This document shows positions 34,056 through 42,644 of a stretch of DNA of 64,000 bases, piece by piece. A program made the translations under genes and the position numbers. The notes beneath the pieces were generated by a model. It searched no databases. It saw only the letters and a list, made by a program, of their open reading frames with translations, and was not told the origin of the DNA. Positions within the stretch are counted from its first letter, which is position 1. Every line of letters begins with the position of its first letter. This DNA is from Paraconexibacter sp040581415 (GTDB taxonomy: Bacteria; Actinomycetota; Thermoleophilia; Solirubrobacterales; Solirubrobacteraceae): NCBI RefSeq assembly GCF_040581415.1, contig NZ_CP114014.1, forward strand, positions 2,170,001 through 2,234,000, read 5' to 3'.

Positions 34056-35786
34056 GTGATCGCCAGAGGAGACGCCATCGCCGCGCTCGCGGCCGACGAG
34101 TTCGACGTCGTCGTCGTCGGGGGCGGCATCACCGGGGCCGGATGTGCCCTGGACGCCGCCACACGCGGCTACTCCGTCGCCCTCGTCGAGAAGGCCGACT
34201 TCGCGAGCGGGACGTCGAGCCGGTCCTCCAAACTCGTCCACGGCGGGCTGCGCTACCTACAGAACTTCGACCTCGGCCTGGTCCGCGAAGCACTGCTGGA
34301 GCGCCAGCTCAACGTCAAGCTCGCGCCGCACCTCGTGAAGCCCCTGCCGCTCGTGGTCGCCGCGTTCGACGGCGCACGCCCCGACCGCCTCGTCGGCGTC
34401 GGCCTGAACCTCTACGACGTGATGTCGGTCGACAAGATCCGCGGCCGTGTCGGCCGCCGCGGCGTCATTCCGGCGGGCGCCGAGGCGGCCACCGACCTCG
34501 ATGGCGACGGGCTGGCCGACTGGGCGCCGGACCGCCATCGCATCATCACGGGGGAGGAGGTCGTCGAGCGCCTGCCCGCCCTCGCCGGCCGCGCGCCCAC
34601 CTCCGGGTACCTCTTCTACGACTGCCAAACCGACGACGCCCGCCTGGTCCTGACCGTCCTGCAGGAGGCCGAGCGCTTCGGAGCGGTCTGCGCCAACGGC
34701 CTCAACGTCACCGAGCTGCACGAGGAGAACGGACGGACCCGCGGCGTCCATGTCGAGGACATGGCGACCGGTGACCGCTTCACCGTCCGGGCGGCGAACG
34801 TCATCAACGCGACGGGCGTCTGGGCGGACCGCCTGCGGCCGGACGAGCTGCACGACGAGGCCGAGGTCCCCCGGATCGCTCCGTCGCGGGGCACCCACAT
34901 CACCCTCCGCCACGACCAGCTGCCCCTGGTCAGCGGCGCCATCGTCCCCGCCGGCGGTGGCCGCACGATCTTCGCGCTGCCGTGGCTCGGCGGCACGCTG
35001 ATCGGGACGACGGACAACGACTACGACGAGAGCGCGACGCCGGACGGGCTGAACCACATCGCGCCGGACCCGGGCGACATCGAGTACCTGCTGGACGCGA
35101 CGAACGGCTACTTCGGGACGAGCCTGACGGCGACCGACCTCACCGGCGCCTACGCGGGCGTGCGGCCGCTGATCTCCACCGGGGACCCGAAGAAGTCGGT
35201 CGACATCTCGCGCAAGGCCGAGCTCTACGAGACCTCCAGCGGCATGATCACGATCACCGGCGGCAAGCTCACCACCTGGCGACGGATGGCGAAGATGACG
35301 ATCGACCGCCTGGTCGAGCGCGACGCACGCGACGCCCCCTGCCGCACCCACGAAATCCCGCTGGGCCAGTCCGTCGCCGTCGAGGATCTGCCCCGCGTTG
35401 AGGGCGTTCCCGAGGGTGCCTACGAGCAGCTCGCCGGCCGTTACGGGCACTTCGCCCACGACGTCCTCGCCATCGCCGCCGAGCGCGGGGAGTTCGCGCA
35501 GGCGGTGGTCCCGGCCGTCGAAGGGCAGGTCACGCCCGTCGACATCCTGGCCGAGGTCGTGCACGCCGCACGCCACGAGCAGGCCCGCAGCGTGGGGGAC
35601 GCCCTCCTGCGCCGCACCCGGCTCGGCCTGACCGCCGCCCGCGTCGTGGCCGATCCGTCGGCGGAGACCGCACGGCGGGTCGCCGCGGCGATGGCGCCGG
35701 ACCTCGGCTGGGACGAGAGCCGGGTCGAGGCGGAGGCCCAGGCGTTCCTCGCCGAGGCAGCCGCCGAGGGCATCGTCACCGGATGA
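34056..35786 (+). CDS. glpD: Glycerol-3-phosphate dehydrogenase, FAD-dependent (GlpD)
   Basis: 576 residues from GTG 34056. Oxidises glycerol-3-phosphate to dihydroxyacetone phosphate at the membrane and passes electrons to quinone. Motifs: VVVVGGGITGAGCALDAATRGYSVALVEKADFASGTSSRSSK as FAD site (seen in segments), LVHGGLRYL, FALPWLGGTLIGTTD, and ITGGKLTTWRRMA; a helical C-terminal cap (about 430-560) is as in GlpD. No glpF or glpK is adjacent. The last 19 bases of the coding sequence recur 53 bases further on. Confidence 0.93.
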   Translation: MIARGDAIAALAADEFDVVVVGGGITGAGCALDAATRGYSVALVEKADFASGTSSRSSKLVHGGLRYLQNFDLGLVREALLERQLNVKLAPHLVKPLPLVVAAFDGARPDRLVGVGLNLYDVMSVDKIRGRVGRRGVIPAGAEAATDLDGDGLADWAPDRHRIITGEEVVERLPALAGRAPTSGYLFYDCQTDDARLVLTVLQEAERFGAVCANGLNVTELHEENGRTRGVHVEDMATGDRFTVRAANVINATGVWADRLRPDELHDEAEVPRIAPSRGTHITLRHDQLPLVSGAIVPAGGGRTIFALPWLGGTLIGTTDNDYDESATPDGLNHIAPDPGDIEYLLDATNGYFGTSLTATDLTGAYAGVRPLISTGDPKKSVDISRKAELYETSSGMITITGGKLTTWRRMAKMTIDRLVERDARDAPCRTHEIPLGQSVAVEDLPRVEGVPEGAYEQLAGRYGHFAHDVLAIAAERGEFAQAVVPAVEGQVTPVDILAEVVHAARHEQARSVGDALLRRTRLGLTAARVVADPSAETARRVAAAMAPDLGWDESRVEAEAQAFLAEAAAEGIVTG

Positions 35787-35834
35787 CGCGTCCGGTCGTC
35801 GTCCTCGGCCGTCCTGCCGAGGGCATCGTCACCG
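35763..35834 (+). repeat. Direct repeat of the glpD 3' end
   Basis: GCCGAGGGCATCGTCACCG occurs at 35763-35781 (inside glpD, just before its stop) and again at 35816-35834, 53 bases later and followed by another TGA. It looks like a small tandem duplication of the gene end. It lies in the 144-base gap before the next gene. Confidence 0.8.
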
Positions 35835-35930
35835 CCTGACGCTGCACCGAAAACTTTTCCGCACCCCCGCGTAAGTTCCCGGGTTGCACCCGGTTGAACT
35901 CACCGACACCCCCAGGAGTCACCCGTCCCG

Positions 35931-37841
35931 ATGCGCCTGCGCACCCTGCTCATCCCCTTCGCCACCACGGCCCTGCTCACGGGCGCCGGACCGGCCCATG
36001 CCGCCTTCTTCAAAGCGGAGGCCATCGACAGCGGGGCCGGGATCAAGTCGGTGAAGGACCTCGACGTCGCCCGCGACAGCACCGGCGCGGTCGCCTACGT
36101 CAAGACGGTCGGGCTGGTGGACCACGTCTTCGTCTCGCGCATGGTCAACGGGGTCTTCCAGAGTCCCGAGCAGGTGGACGCGGGACTCACCGCGGCGGGC
36201 TCGGTCCCCGTCGCCGCCGCGTCCGACGGCGGACGCGTGGCGGTCGCCTACATCAGCGGCGGCGCGCTCTACGCCGCGGTCCGCCCGAACGCGACCAGCG
36301 GCTTCACGGCGCCGCAGCAGCTGTCCGGCCAGGCCTCCGACCCGTCGATCGACATGTCGATCAACGGCGTCGCGTACATCTCGTTCACCGAGAACGGGTC
36401 CTCGGCCAACGTCCGGGCCGCCCGGCTCGACGCCGGTGCCAGCAGCTTCAACGTGCTGCCGGACGCGCTCGACATCAACGTGCCGGAGGACGCCGGCGTC
36501 GGCGGCGGCCGCAGCGACATCGCGGTGTCGGCGGACGGCACGGCAGTCGTGGTGTTCGGCGAGTCCGGTCGCGTCTTCGGCCGCCGGGTGTTCGAGGGCC
36601 GGATCTCGACCGCGCCGCAGGACCTGACCGTCGACGCGCTCGAGGGCCACGCGGGCAACACCGGCAGCGCGACCGACCCGCACATCGACATCGAGGACGA
36701 CTCGTCGTTCGCGTGGGTCAGCTTCCGGCAGTCGTTCGACGACAACCTCCCGCACACGGTCACGCGCCGGCTGGTCGGCTCGGCCTTCGAGCCGGCAGTC
36801 CTCACCGACGGGCTCGGCTTCGGCGGGGACCAGTCCGCGACCGTCTCGATCGAGATGAACGGCCGCGGCGAGGGGCTGGCGACCACCGGCAGCGCCGCGC
36901 AGTCCGCGCAGGTCGCGGTCCTCCACGACGACAAGCTCTTCCCGGCGACGCGGATCAACCAGGCCAACAACGTGCCGCCCCGCCCGCGCGGCGACCTGGC
37001 CGAGAACAACGACGGCTACGTCGCCTGGATGCAGGGCGCCACCGCCGCCACCGCGACGGTCCAGGCGGCCTTCTACGACGTCGTGCTCGACAAGCGCACG
37101 GTCCCGGGGCCGACAGTCCAGACCGAGATCTCGAGCACGGACTTCGGGCCGGTGGACATCAGCGGCGGCCTCGACGTCGCGGTCGACCGGGTCGGCGACA
37201 TGGTCGCCGTCTTCGTCCAGGGGACCGGGGACGGGCGCCGGCTAGTCTACGGCGGCTTCGACCGCCAGCCGGGCGTCTTCACGACCTCGACCACTCCGCG
37301 GTTCCGCAACATCCGCAAGCCGCAGCTGGCCTGGTCGACGTCCTTCGACCTCTGGAGCCCGCTGACCTACGAGGTCCAGGTCGACGGCGTGGTCGTCGGT
37401 CAGACGACCGGCGCCACGCGGCTGCCGCTGAAGACACCCCTGGTCGACGGCGTGCACCCGTGGAAGGTCACCGTCAGCGATCGACGCGGCCAGAAGCGCG
37501 ACACCACGAACGTCGGTCAGATCCGAGTCGATACGACGCCGCCCGCCCTGTCGTTCCGTGTCGACGGCGTCCGCAGCACGGGTCGCACGCAGACCGTGCG
37601 CGTCACGACCACCGACCCGAAGGCCCCTGCCGGGACCAGTGGGTCGGGCGTGGCGCGGGTCGTCGTCGACTTCGGCGACGGAAGCCGCCGGCAGACCTCC
37701 CGCAAGGCGCAGCACGCCTACCGGAAGGGCGGCACCTACACGGTCCGCGTGAGCTCGACCGACGCGGCCGGAAACGCGACCGTCGTCCGTAAGTCCGTGA
37801 CGGTGAAGACGCCCAAGAAAACGAAAAAGAAGAAGAAGTGA
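35931..37841 (+). CDS. Secreted beta-propeller-like protein with Ig-like and PKD domains, Lys-rich end
   Basis: 636 residues from ATG 35931; signal peptide ends GPAHAA. The region about 30-420 has repeating FVSRMVNG, VAYISGG, SFTENGS, SDIAVSADGTAVVVFGES and similar four-strand blocks, suggesting a beta-propeller or similar repeat fold. Then an Ig-like PxxxF region (about 440-520) and a PKD domain (VVVDFGDGSRRQ...HAYRKGGTYTV, about 560-620). It ends in a run of lysines (KTPKKTKKKKK). Its stop overlaps the start of a membrane-tethered sigma-factor gene, so it may be the signal sensed by, or regulated by, that sigma factor. Confidence 0.75.
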   Translation: MRLRTLLIPFATTALLTGAGPAHAAFFKAEAIDSGAGIKSVKDLDVARDSTGAVAYVKTVGLVDHVFVSRMVNGVFQSPEQVDAGLTAAGSVPVAAASDGGRVAVAYISGGALYAAVRPNATSGFTAPQQLSGQASDPSIDMSINGVAYISFTENGSSANVRAARLDAGASSFNVLPDALDINVPEDAGVGGGRSDIAVSADGTAVVVFGESGRVFGRRVFEGRISTAPQDLTVDALEGHAGNTGSATDPHIDIEDDSSFAWVSFRQSFDDNLPHTVTRRLVGSAFEPAVLTDGLGFGGDQSATVSIEMNGRGEGLATTGSAAQSAQVAVLHDDKLFPATRINQANNVPPRPRGDLAENNDGYVAWMQGATAATATVQAAFYDVVLDKRTVPGPTVQTEISSTDFGPVDISGGLDVAVDRVGDMVAVFVQGTGDGRRLVYGGFDRQPGVFTTSTTPRFRNIRKPQLAWSTSFDLWSPLTYEVQVDGVVVGQTTGATRLPLKTPLVDGVHPWKVTVSDRRGQKRDTTNVGQIRVDTTPPALSFRVDGVRSTGRTQTVRVTTTDPKAPAGTSGSGVARVVVDFGDGSRRQTSRKAQHAYRKGGTYTVRVSSTDAAGNATVVRKSVTVKTPKKTKKKKK

Positions 37842-40129
37842 TGTCTGGTGAGCCGCGGCGTACCATCTTCCACATGGGGACCCTCGACGAGGCAGGTCTC
37901 GCTCGCGCCGCGGCTGCTGGGGACGGACAGGCGTTCGCCCAGCTGTACGACGAGTACGAAGGCCGGATCTACAACTTCTGCCTGCGGCTCGTGGGCGCGC
38001 CGGAGGACGCCGCGGACGCCACGCAGGACGCGTTCCTCAAGGTGCTCCAGCGGCTGCCGCGGATCCCTGCGGACCGCGAGCTCAACTTCGGCGCGTACCT
38101 CTTCACCGCGGCCCGCAACGCGAGCTACGACGTGATCGGCAAGCGCAAGAAGGCAGATCCCGTCGACCTCATCCCCGAGTCCGGCGCCAAGCCGCTGGAC
38201 GGCGACGAGCGCGGGGCGATGGACCTGGACCCCGAGCGGGCGGCCATGCTCGGCGCGCTGCAGCTGCAGGTCCAGGCGGCGAACGAGCGCCTGCCCGAGC
38301 GCCAGCGCGAGGTGCTCGCGCTGCGTGAGCTCGAGGAGCTCAGCTACGACGAGATCGCCGAGATCATGGACATGAACCGCAACTCGGTGGCGCAGCTGAT
38401 CTCGCGTGCGCGGATCCGGCTGCGGGACGAGCTGCAGGGCAGTGCGCTCGCGTCCATCGCGATGGCGTCCCCGGACTGCGAGCGGGCGCTGCCGCTGATC
38501 TCGTTGCGACAGGACGGCCAGCTCAAGAAGGCGGACGACCACGCCTGGCTGGATGCGCACGTCGCGGGCTGCGACACCTGCAAGGTCAGCGTCGAGGCCA
38601 TGCACGAGGCGGGTATGTCGTACCGCGCCTGGGCGCCGGTGCTTCCGGCGGTCTGGCTCTGGAAGGCGACCGCGGCGAAGGCCTCGGAGCTGACGGGGAG
38701 CAACTGGGAGGCGCTGATGGACCGCCACCGCGACCTGAGCTCAGGCGGGTCGGGGTCGGGGGACCCGGGTGCTGGTCCGGGGTCGTCCGGGTCGGGGGAC
38801 CCGGGTAGCGGGGCATCCGGCTCCAGCGCGGGTTCCGGCTCCGGCGCGGGTTCCGGCTCCGGCGCGGGTTCTGGCTCCGGCGCGGGTTCGGGCTCCGGTG
38901 CGTCCGGACCCGGGACGTGGTCCGGAGGGACCGGCGCGGCCGCGGGCGGCGCCTCGCGGGACTCGGCCGGCGGTCACGCCGGGGCGAGCGTCGCGGCCGG
39001 CGTCGGCGCCGGGGTGGGGGCGGGGCTCGTCACGGGCGCCGCGACCGCTGCCGCCTCGCGGAGCGCCCGCGCCGACCGCGCTGCGGCCTACCGCTCAGCG
39101 CGGCGGCGGCGCATGGGTGCCGGCATCGGCACGTTCCTCGTGGCCGCGGCGGTCCTGCTGATCGTCCTCGGCGAGCAGGAGGTCCCGGTGGACCTCGAGG
39201 CCGGCACCGTGCCGTCCGCATTCATCACACCTTCGACGTCGACGACCGCCGCGACGCCGCCGACCCCGACGCCGTCGGTGCCCCCGGCAGCAACGCCCGC
39301 CACCGGTACGGCGACGGCGCGGCCCGCGATCCGCCCGGTGGTTCGCGGCCCGGTCACGCCGGCCCCGCTGCGGCGACCGGCTCCGGCGCCGGCCAGCTCG
39401 TTCGCGACCTTCAGGGCCCCGGCGCTCGTGACGCCGGCAGCGACGCCCGCGCCGCGCGCCGATCCCGCCGCGCCGGCCGCCGTGGCGACGCCGGCCGAGC
39501 CCCCGGCCGCCCCCGCCGTCGTGCGGCCCGCGCCCGCGCGCACCCCGGCGCCGACGGCGGCGGACGGCCCGATGACGGCCGGCAGGACACCCGCCGCGTC
39601 CAGTGGCAGCGCCGGTACCGAGCCCATCGGTCGCCTGCCCGTCCCTGCCGCGGCGACCCCGGCGGTCGAGGATCCGACGGGGCCGGCGACGCGCCCGTCA
39701 CCCGATCCCGGCCCGGCCGGCGAGGGCTTCTGCGTCCAGAACCCGGACGCGCAGGGCTGCGCGGCCGCCGTCCCGACGCCGGATCCGCGGCCGACCCCAA
39801 CCCCAACCCCGGATCCCCAGCCGGACCCGACGCCGACGCCGACGCCCGATCCGCAGCCGGACCCGCGTCCGACGCCGACGCCCGATCCGCAGCCGGACCC
39901 GCGTCCGACGCCGACCCCGACGCCCGATCCGCAGCCGGATCCGCGCCCGACGCCGACCCCCACACCGACGCCCACGCCCACGCCCACCCCGACACCGACC
40001 CCCACGCCCCCGCGGCCGGTGCCGCCTGTGCCCGGCGGCCCGGGGACCACGATCCCGCAGCAGCGGACCCCGCCGGCGCCCGAGCCCGCGCCGGTCTCCG
40101 CGCCCGCGACGACGGACGCGCCCCAGTAG
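37841..40129 (+). CDS. Membrane-tethered ECF sigma factor with zinc anti-sigma-like motif and Pro/Thr-rich outer tail
   Basis: 762 residues. Start ATG 37841, with a purine-rich Shine-Dalgarno; GTG 37838 (overlapping the previous TGA) or ATG 37874 are alternatives. Order: ECF sigma region 2 (about 25-95, YDEYEGRIYNFCLRLVG, DATQDAFLKVLQRL), region 4 (about 147-203, RQREVLALRELEELSYDEIAEIM), then a zinc anti-sigma motif (about 208-257, CERALPLIS...HVAGCDTC), Gly/Ser repeats, one helix at about 426-446, and a ~315-residue outer Ala/Pro/Thr tail with a Cys pair (FCVQNPDAQGC) and PTPDPQPDP repeats. So sigma, anti-sigma and sensor arm seem fused in one protein, needing proteolysis or unfolding for release. 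Similar fusions are known in some actinobacterial ECF groups; the promoter targets are unknown. Confidence 0.85.
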   Translation: MSGEPRRTIFHMGTLDEAGLARAAAAGDGQAFAQLYDEYEGRIYNFCLRLVGAPEDAADATQDAFLKVLQRLPRIPADRELNFGAYLFTAARNASYDVIGKRKKADPVDLIPESGAKPLDGDERGAMDLDPERAAMLGALQLQVQAANERLPERQREVLALRELEELSYDEIAEIMDMNRNSVAQLISRARIRLRDELQGSALASIAMASPDCERALPLISLRQDGQLKKADDHAWLDAHVAGCDTCKVSVEAMHEAGMSYRAWAPVLPAVWLWKATAAKASELTGSNWEALMDRHRDLSSGGSGSGDPGAGPGSSGSGDPGSGASGSSAGSGSGAGSGSGAGSGSGAGSGSGASGPGTWSGGTGAAAGGASRDSAGGHAGASVAAGVGAGVGAGLVTGAATAAASRSARADRAAAYRSARRRRMGAGIGTFLVAAAVLLIVLGEQEVPVDLEAGTVPSAFITPSTSTTAATPPTPTPSVPPAATPATGTATARPAIRPVVRGPVTPAPLRRPAPAPASSFATFRAPALVTPAATPAPRADPAAPAAVATPAEPPAAPAVVRPAPARTPAPTAADGPMTAGRTPAASSGSAGTEPIGRLPVPAAATPAVEDPTGPATRPSPDPGPAGEGFCVQNPDAQGCAAAVPTPDPRPTPTPTPDPQPDPTPTPTPDPQPDPRPTPTPDPQPDPRPTPTPTPDPQPDPRPTPTPTPTPTPTPTPTPTPTPPRPVPPVPGGPGTTIPQQRTPPAPEPAPVSAPATTDAPQ
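38817..38906 (+). repeat. Gly/Ser-coding tandem repeat in sigma-factor gene
   Basis: About four to five copies of an 18-base unit, GGCTCCGGCGCGGGTTCC with single-base changes, encoding SGAGSG blocks between the zinc motif and the membrane helix. Unit number is likely variable between strains. Confidence 0.75.
39777..40010 (+). repeat. Pro/Thr/Asp-coding tandem repeat in sigma-factor gene
   Basis: Imperfect tandem copies encoding PDPQPDPRPTPTP and pure PTPTP runs near the C-terminus of the outer tail. It should form an extended, stiff stalk across the wall. Confidence 0.75.
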
Positions 40130-41031
40130 TGGACGTCCGGATCCCCGGAGGGCTGCTGTCGCTCGAGCCCGGGCGACCGGCCCTCATGGGCATCGTCAAC
40201 GCGAACCCGGACTCGTTCTCGGACGCCGTCCGGCTGACCGCGCTCGAGCAGCAGCTCGCCCACGCCCGGCAGCTGATCGCGGACGGCGCGAGCATCATCG
40301 ACGTGGGCGGCGAGTCCGGCGTGACCTACACCGGGGTGACGGCGGACCAGGTCGAGATCGACCGTGTGGTCCCGCTCGTCGAGCGGCTCGCCGCGGACGG
40401 CGTCGTCGTCTCGGTCGACACCTGGAAGCCGGCCGTCGCCGAGGCGGCCATCGCCGCCGGGGCCGCGATCCTCAACGACGTCAGCGGGCTGCGCGACGAG
40501 CGCCTTGCTGCGATCTGCGCGCGTACCGGGGCGGCCCTCGTGGTCATGCACACCCGGGCGGCGCCCAAGCAGGAGCACTTCCACGACTACGACGGGGACG
40601 TCGCGGGCGACGTGGTGCGCTTCCTCGCCGAGCGCTGCGCGGTCGCGCGCGCGGCAGGCGTGGACGACGAGCAGCTGATCCTCGACCCCGGGCCGGACTT
40701 CGCCAAGACCCCCGGGGAGACCGTCCAGTCGCTGCACGCGATCGACACCGTCAACGCCCTCGGCCGACCGGTGCTGCACGCCGTCTCGCGCAAGTACTTC
40801 GTGGGTGCCATCACCGGGCAGGCGCCCGCCGACCGCGGTGCCGGGACCCTCGCGGCCGCCGGCTGGAGCGCCGATCACGGCGCAGCGATCCTGCGCGTGC
40901 ACGACGTCCGCGCGACAGCGGACTTCCTCGCGGTGAAGGGGGTCCTCGACGGCCGCGACCCGATGCCGTCGTTCGACTCCGGGGACGACCGCCTGAAGTG
41001 GATCCGCGCGGCACCGCAGAGCACGCCCTGA
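40129..41031 (+). CDS. folP: Dihydropteroate synthase (FolP family), slightly diverged
   Basis: 300 residues; GTG 40129 shares its G with the TAG of the sigma gene. Condenses 4-aminobenzoate with a pterin diphosphate in folate synthesis. TIM-barrel motifs: MGIVNANPDSFSDAV (family usually NVTPDSFSDG), DGASIIDVGGES, SVDTWKPAVAEAA (usually DTT), ILNDVSG, LILDPGPDFAKT and the phosphate motif SRKYFVGAITG. Two active-site-area positions differ from the common form, so it could be a paralogue of a canonical folP elsewhere. It lies between a sigma factor and a Rho-family gene, not with other folate genes. Confidence 0.8.
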   Translation: MDVRIPGGLLSLEPGRPALMGIVNANPDSFSDAVRLTALEQQLAHARQLIADGASIIDVGGESGVTYTGVTADQVEIDRVVPLVERLAADGVVVSVDTWKPAVAEAAIAAGAAILNDVSGLRDERLAAICARTGAALVVMHTRAAPKQEHFHDYDGDVAGDVVRFLAERCAVARAAGVDDEQLILDPGPDFAKTPGETVQSLHAIDTVNALGRPVLHAVSRKYFVGAITGQAPADRGAGTLAAAGWSADHGAAILRVHDVRATADFLAVKGVLDGRDPMPSFDSGDDRLKWIRAAPQSTP

Positions 41032-41121
41032 CGGCGGCCCGTTAGGGTTCTCGGACCGTCGCCGGCCGCTGACGACAACGCGGCCGGGGGCTCACCGACG
41101 ATCCACCAGGAGAACCACCAG

Positions 41122-42546
41122 ATGTCCGTTTTCACCCGCGCCGCCCTCGAGGGCAGCCCGCTCGCCGACCTGCACACCATCGCCGGCGAGATCGGCCTCG
41201 ACGGCTTCCGCCGCCTGCGCAAGGCCGAGCTCGTCGACAAGATCCTCGACGCCACCGGCGGCGACAGCACACCCGCGGACGAGCCGGCGGCCGACGCCGA
41301 AGCGGCGCCCGCGCCCCGCCGCCGTACGCGCGCCAGCCGCTCGTCCCGCAGCGCCGCCCGCGACACCGATCCGGGCGACGAGGACGCCGCCCCGGCGCCC
41401 GCAGCTGCCGACGCCGACTCCGACGAGGACGCCGAGCCGAAGCCCGCCCGTCGCTCCCGCGGTGGCCGTGGCCGTAGCCGCGCCGCCGACAAGGACGACA
41501 CCGATGCGCCCGCGCCCGCCCCGACGGCGATCAAGGCCGACGAGGACGACGCCGCGCAGGCCGAGGAGCGCCCTGCCCGCCGCGGCCGTGGGGGTCGCGG
41601 CCGGATCGACGCCGACAGCGACAGCGGCGAGCAGACCGAGGACAAGGTCGCAACGGGCGTCGTCGAGGTCCTGAGCAACGGCTCGGGCTTCCTGCGCGTC
41701 AGCCCGCCCGACCCGTCCGACGAGGACATCTACATCTCCGCCGCGCAGGTGCGCCGCTGCGAGCTCGTCTCCGGCGACCGCATCACCGGCCCGGTCCGCC
41801 CGCCCCGGCGCTCCGAGCGCTACCCGTCCCTGATCCGGATCGACCAGATCAACGACCGCCCGGCCGACGAGGTGGCCGAGGGCACGCCGTTCGACGAGCT
41901 GCCCGCCGTCTTCCCGACCGAGCGTTTCGCGCTCGACAGCGAGGACCCGACCATCAAGGCGATCGCGGTGCTGACCCCGATCGGCCGCGGCTCGCGCGTC
42001 ACCATCACCGGCCCCGCACGCGCCGGCAAGACCGAGGCGCTGCAGCGGCTCGCCGACGCCTTCGTCAAGCAGGACGGCATCGAGCTCACGCTCGTCCTCG
42101 TCGGGGTCCGCCCGGAGGAGACCACGGTCGCCCCCGAGGGCCTCGTCCCCGTCGCCGGCCTGAGCTTCGCGGCCAGCGCCGACGCGCAGGGCCAGGCCGT
42201 GGACCGCGCCGTCGACGGCGCTCGCCGCGTCGCGGCCCGCGGTGGTCACGCCGTGGTCCTCATCGACACGCTCGACGGGCTGCACCCCGCGGCCGCACGC
42301 AAGGCCCTGGCGGCCGCGCGGGCGCTCAAGGACAGCGGCAGCGTCACGGTCATCGCGACGGCGAGCGCCCCGCTCGGTGGCGAGACGACCGTCATCGTCC
42401 TCGACGAGACGCTGACGTCGGTCGGCCGCCTCCCGGCGCTGGACCTGGTCGCCAGCGGCACGATCAAGCCCGAGCTGCTGCTCGGCGAGGACGACGCGAA
42501 GTCCGTCGCCGCCGCCCGCGCCCAGGCGCTCGACGGCACCTCCTGA
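41122..42546 (+). CDS. rho: Rho-family protein with replaced catalytic residues and shortened motor
   Basis: 474 residues from ATG 41122, with an AGGAGA Shine-Dalgarno. Order: Rho N-terminal helical domain (about 1-45), an Arg/Asp/Gly-rich insertion (about 48-170) typical of actinobacterial Rho, the RNA-binding CSD (about 171-243: GVVEVLSNGSGFLR...DDIYISAAQVRR, minus the first residue here E-D-I-Y), then the ATPase. P-loop GPARAGKT at 297-304 is kept, but the catalytic segment known as DERPEE is VGVRPEE (G328, V329); the Walker B LLDSITR is LIDTLDG (D382 kept); the Q-loop region is about 30 residues shorter; the R-loop GTGNMEL is absent; RSGTRKEELL reads ASGTIKPELLL (from A444), and the C-terminal tail of about 40 residues is missing. 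It should bind RNA and perhaps ATP, but hydrolysis and translocation are doubtful. It could be an RNA-binding regulator beside a normal Rho elsewhere. Confidence 0.8.
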   Translation: MSVFTRAALEGSPLADLHTIAGEIGLDGFRRLRKAELVDKILDATGGDSTPADEPAADAEAAPAPRRRTRASRSSRSAARDTDPGDEDAAPAPAAADADSDEDAEPKPARRSRGGRGRSRAADKDDTDAPAPAPTAIKADEDDAAQAEERPARRGRGGRGRIDADSDSGEQTEDKVATGVVEVLSNGSGFLRVSPPDPSDEDIYISAAQVRRCELVSGDRITGPVRPPRRSERYPSLIRIDQINDRPADEVAEGTPFDELPAVFPTERFALDSEDPTIKAIAVLTPIGRGSRVTITGPARAGKTEALQRLADAFVKQDGIELTLVLVGVRPEETTVAPEGLVPVAGLSFAASADAQGQAVDRAVDGARRVAARGGHAVVLIDTLDGLHPAAARKALAAARALKDSGSVTVIATASAPLGGETTVIVLDETLTSVGRLPALDLVASGTIKPELLLGEDDAKSVAAARAQALDGTS

Positions 42547-42556
42547 GGTTCGCGAC

Positions 42557-42582
42557 GCGGCCCGCCGGCGACGGCGGGCCGC
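42557..42582 (+). terminator. Hairpin after the Rho-family gene
   Basis: Perfect 10-bp stem GCGGCCCGCC/GGCGGGCCGC with a 6-base loop, ten bases after the stop. No T-run. Confidence 0.55.
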
Positions 42583-42644
42583 TCGCAGGACCCGTTGCAG
42601 GCGGCGGCCCGCGGCGCGCCACCGCCTAAGGTGAGGAGTCCCTC

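Noticed and set aside
38917..40902. Alternative frames across the Pro/Thr repeat region, both strands
   Set aside because: Repeats keep all frames open; only the sigma frame joins conserved domains and couples to folP.
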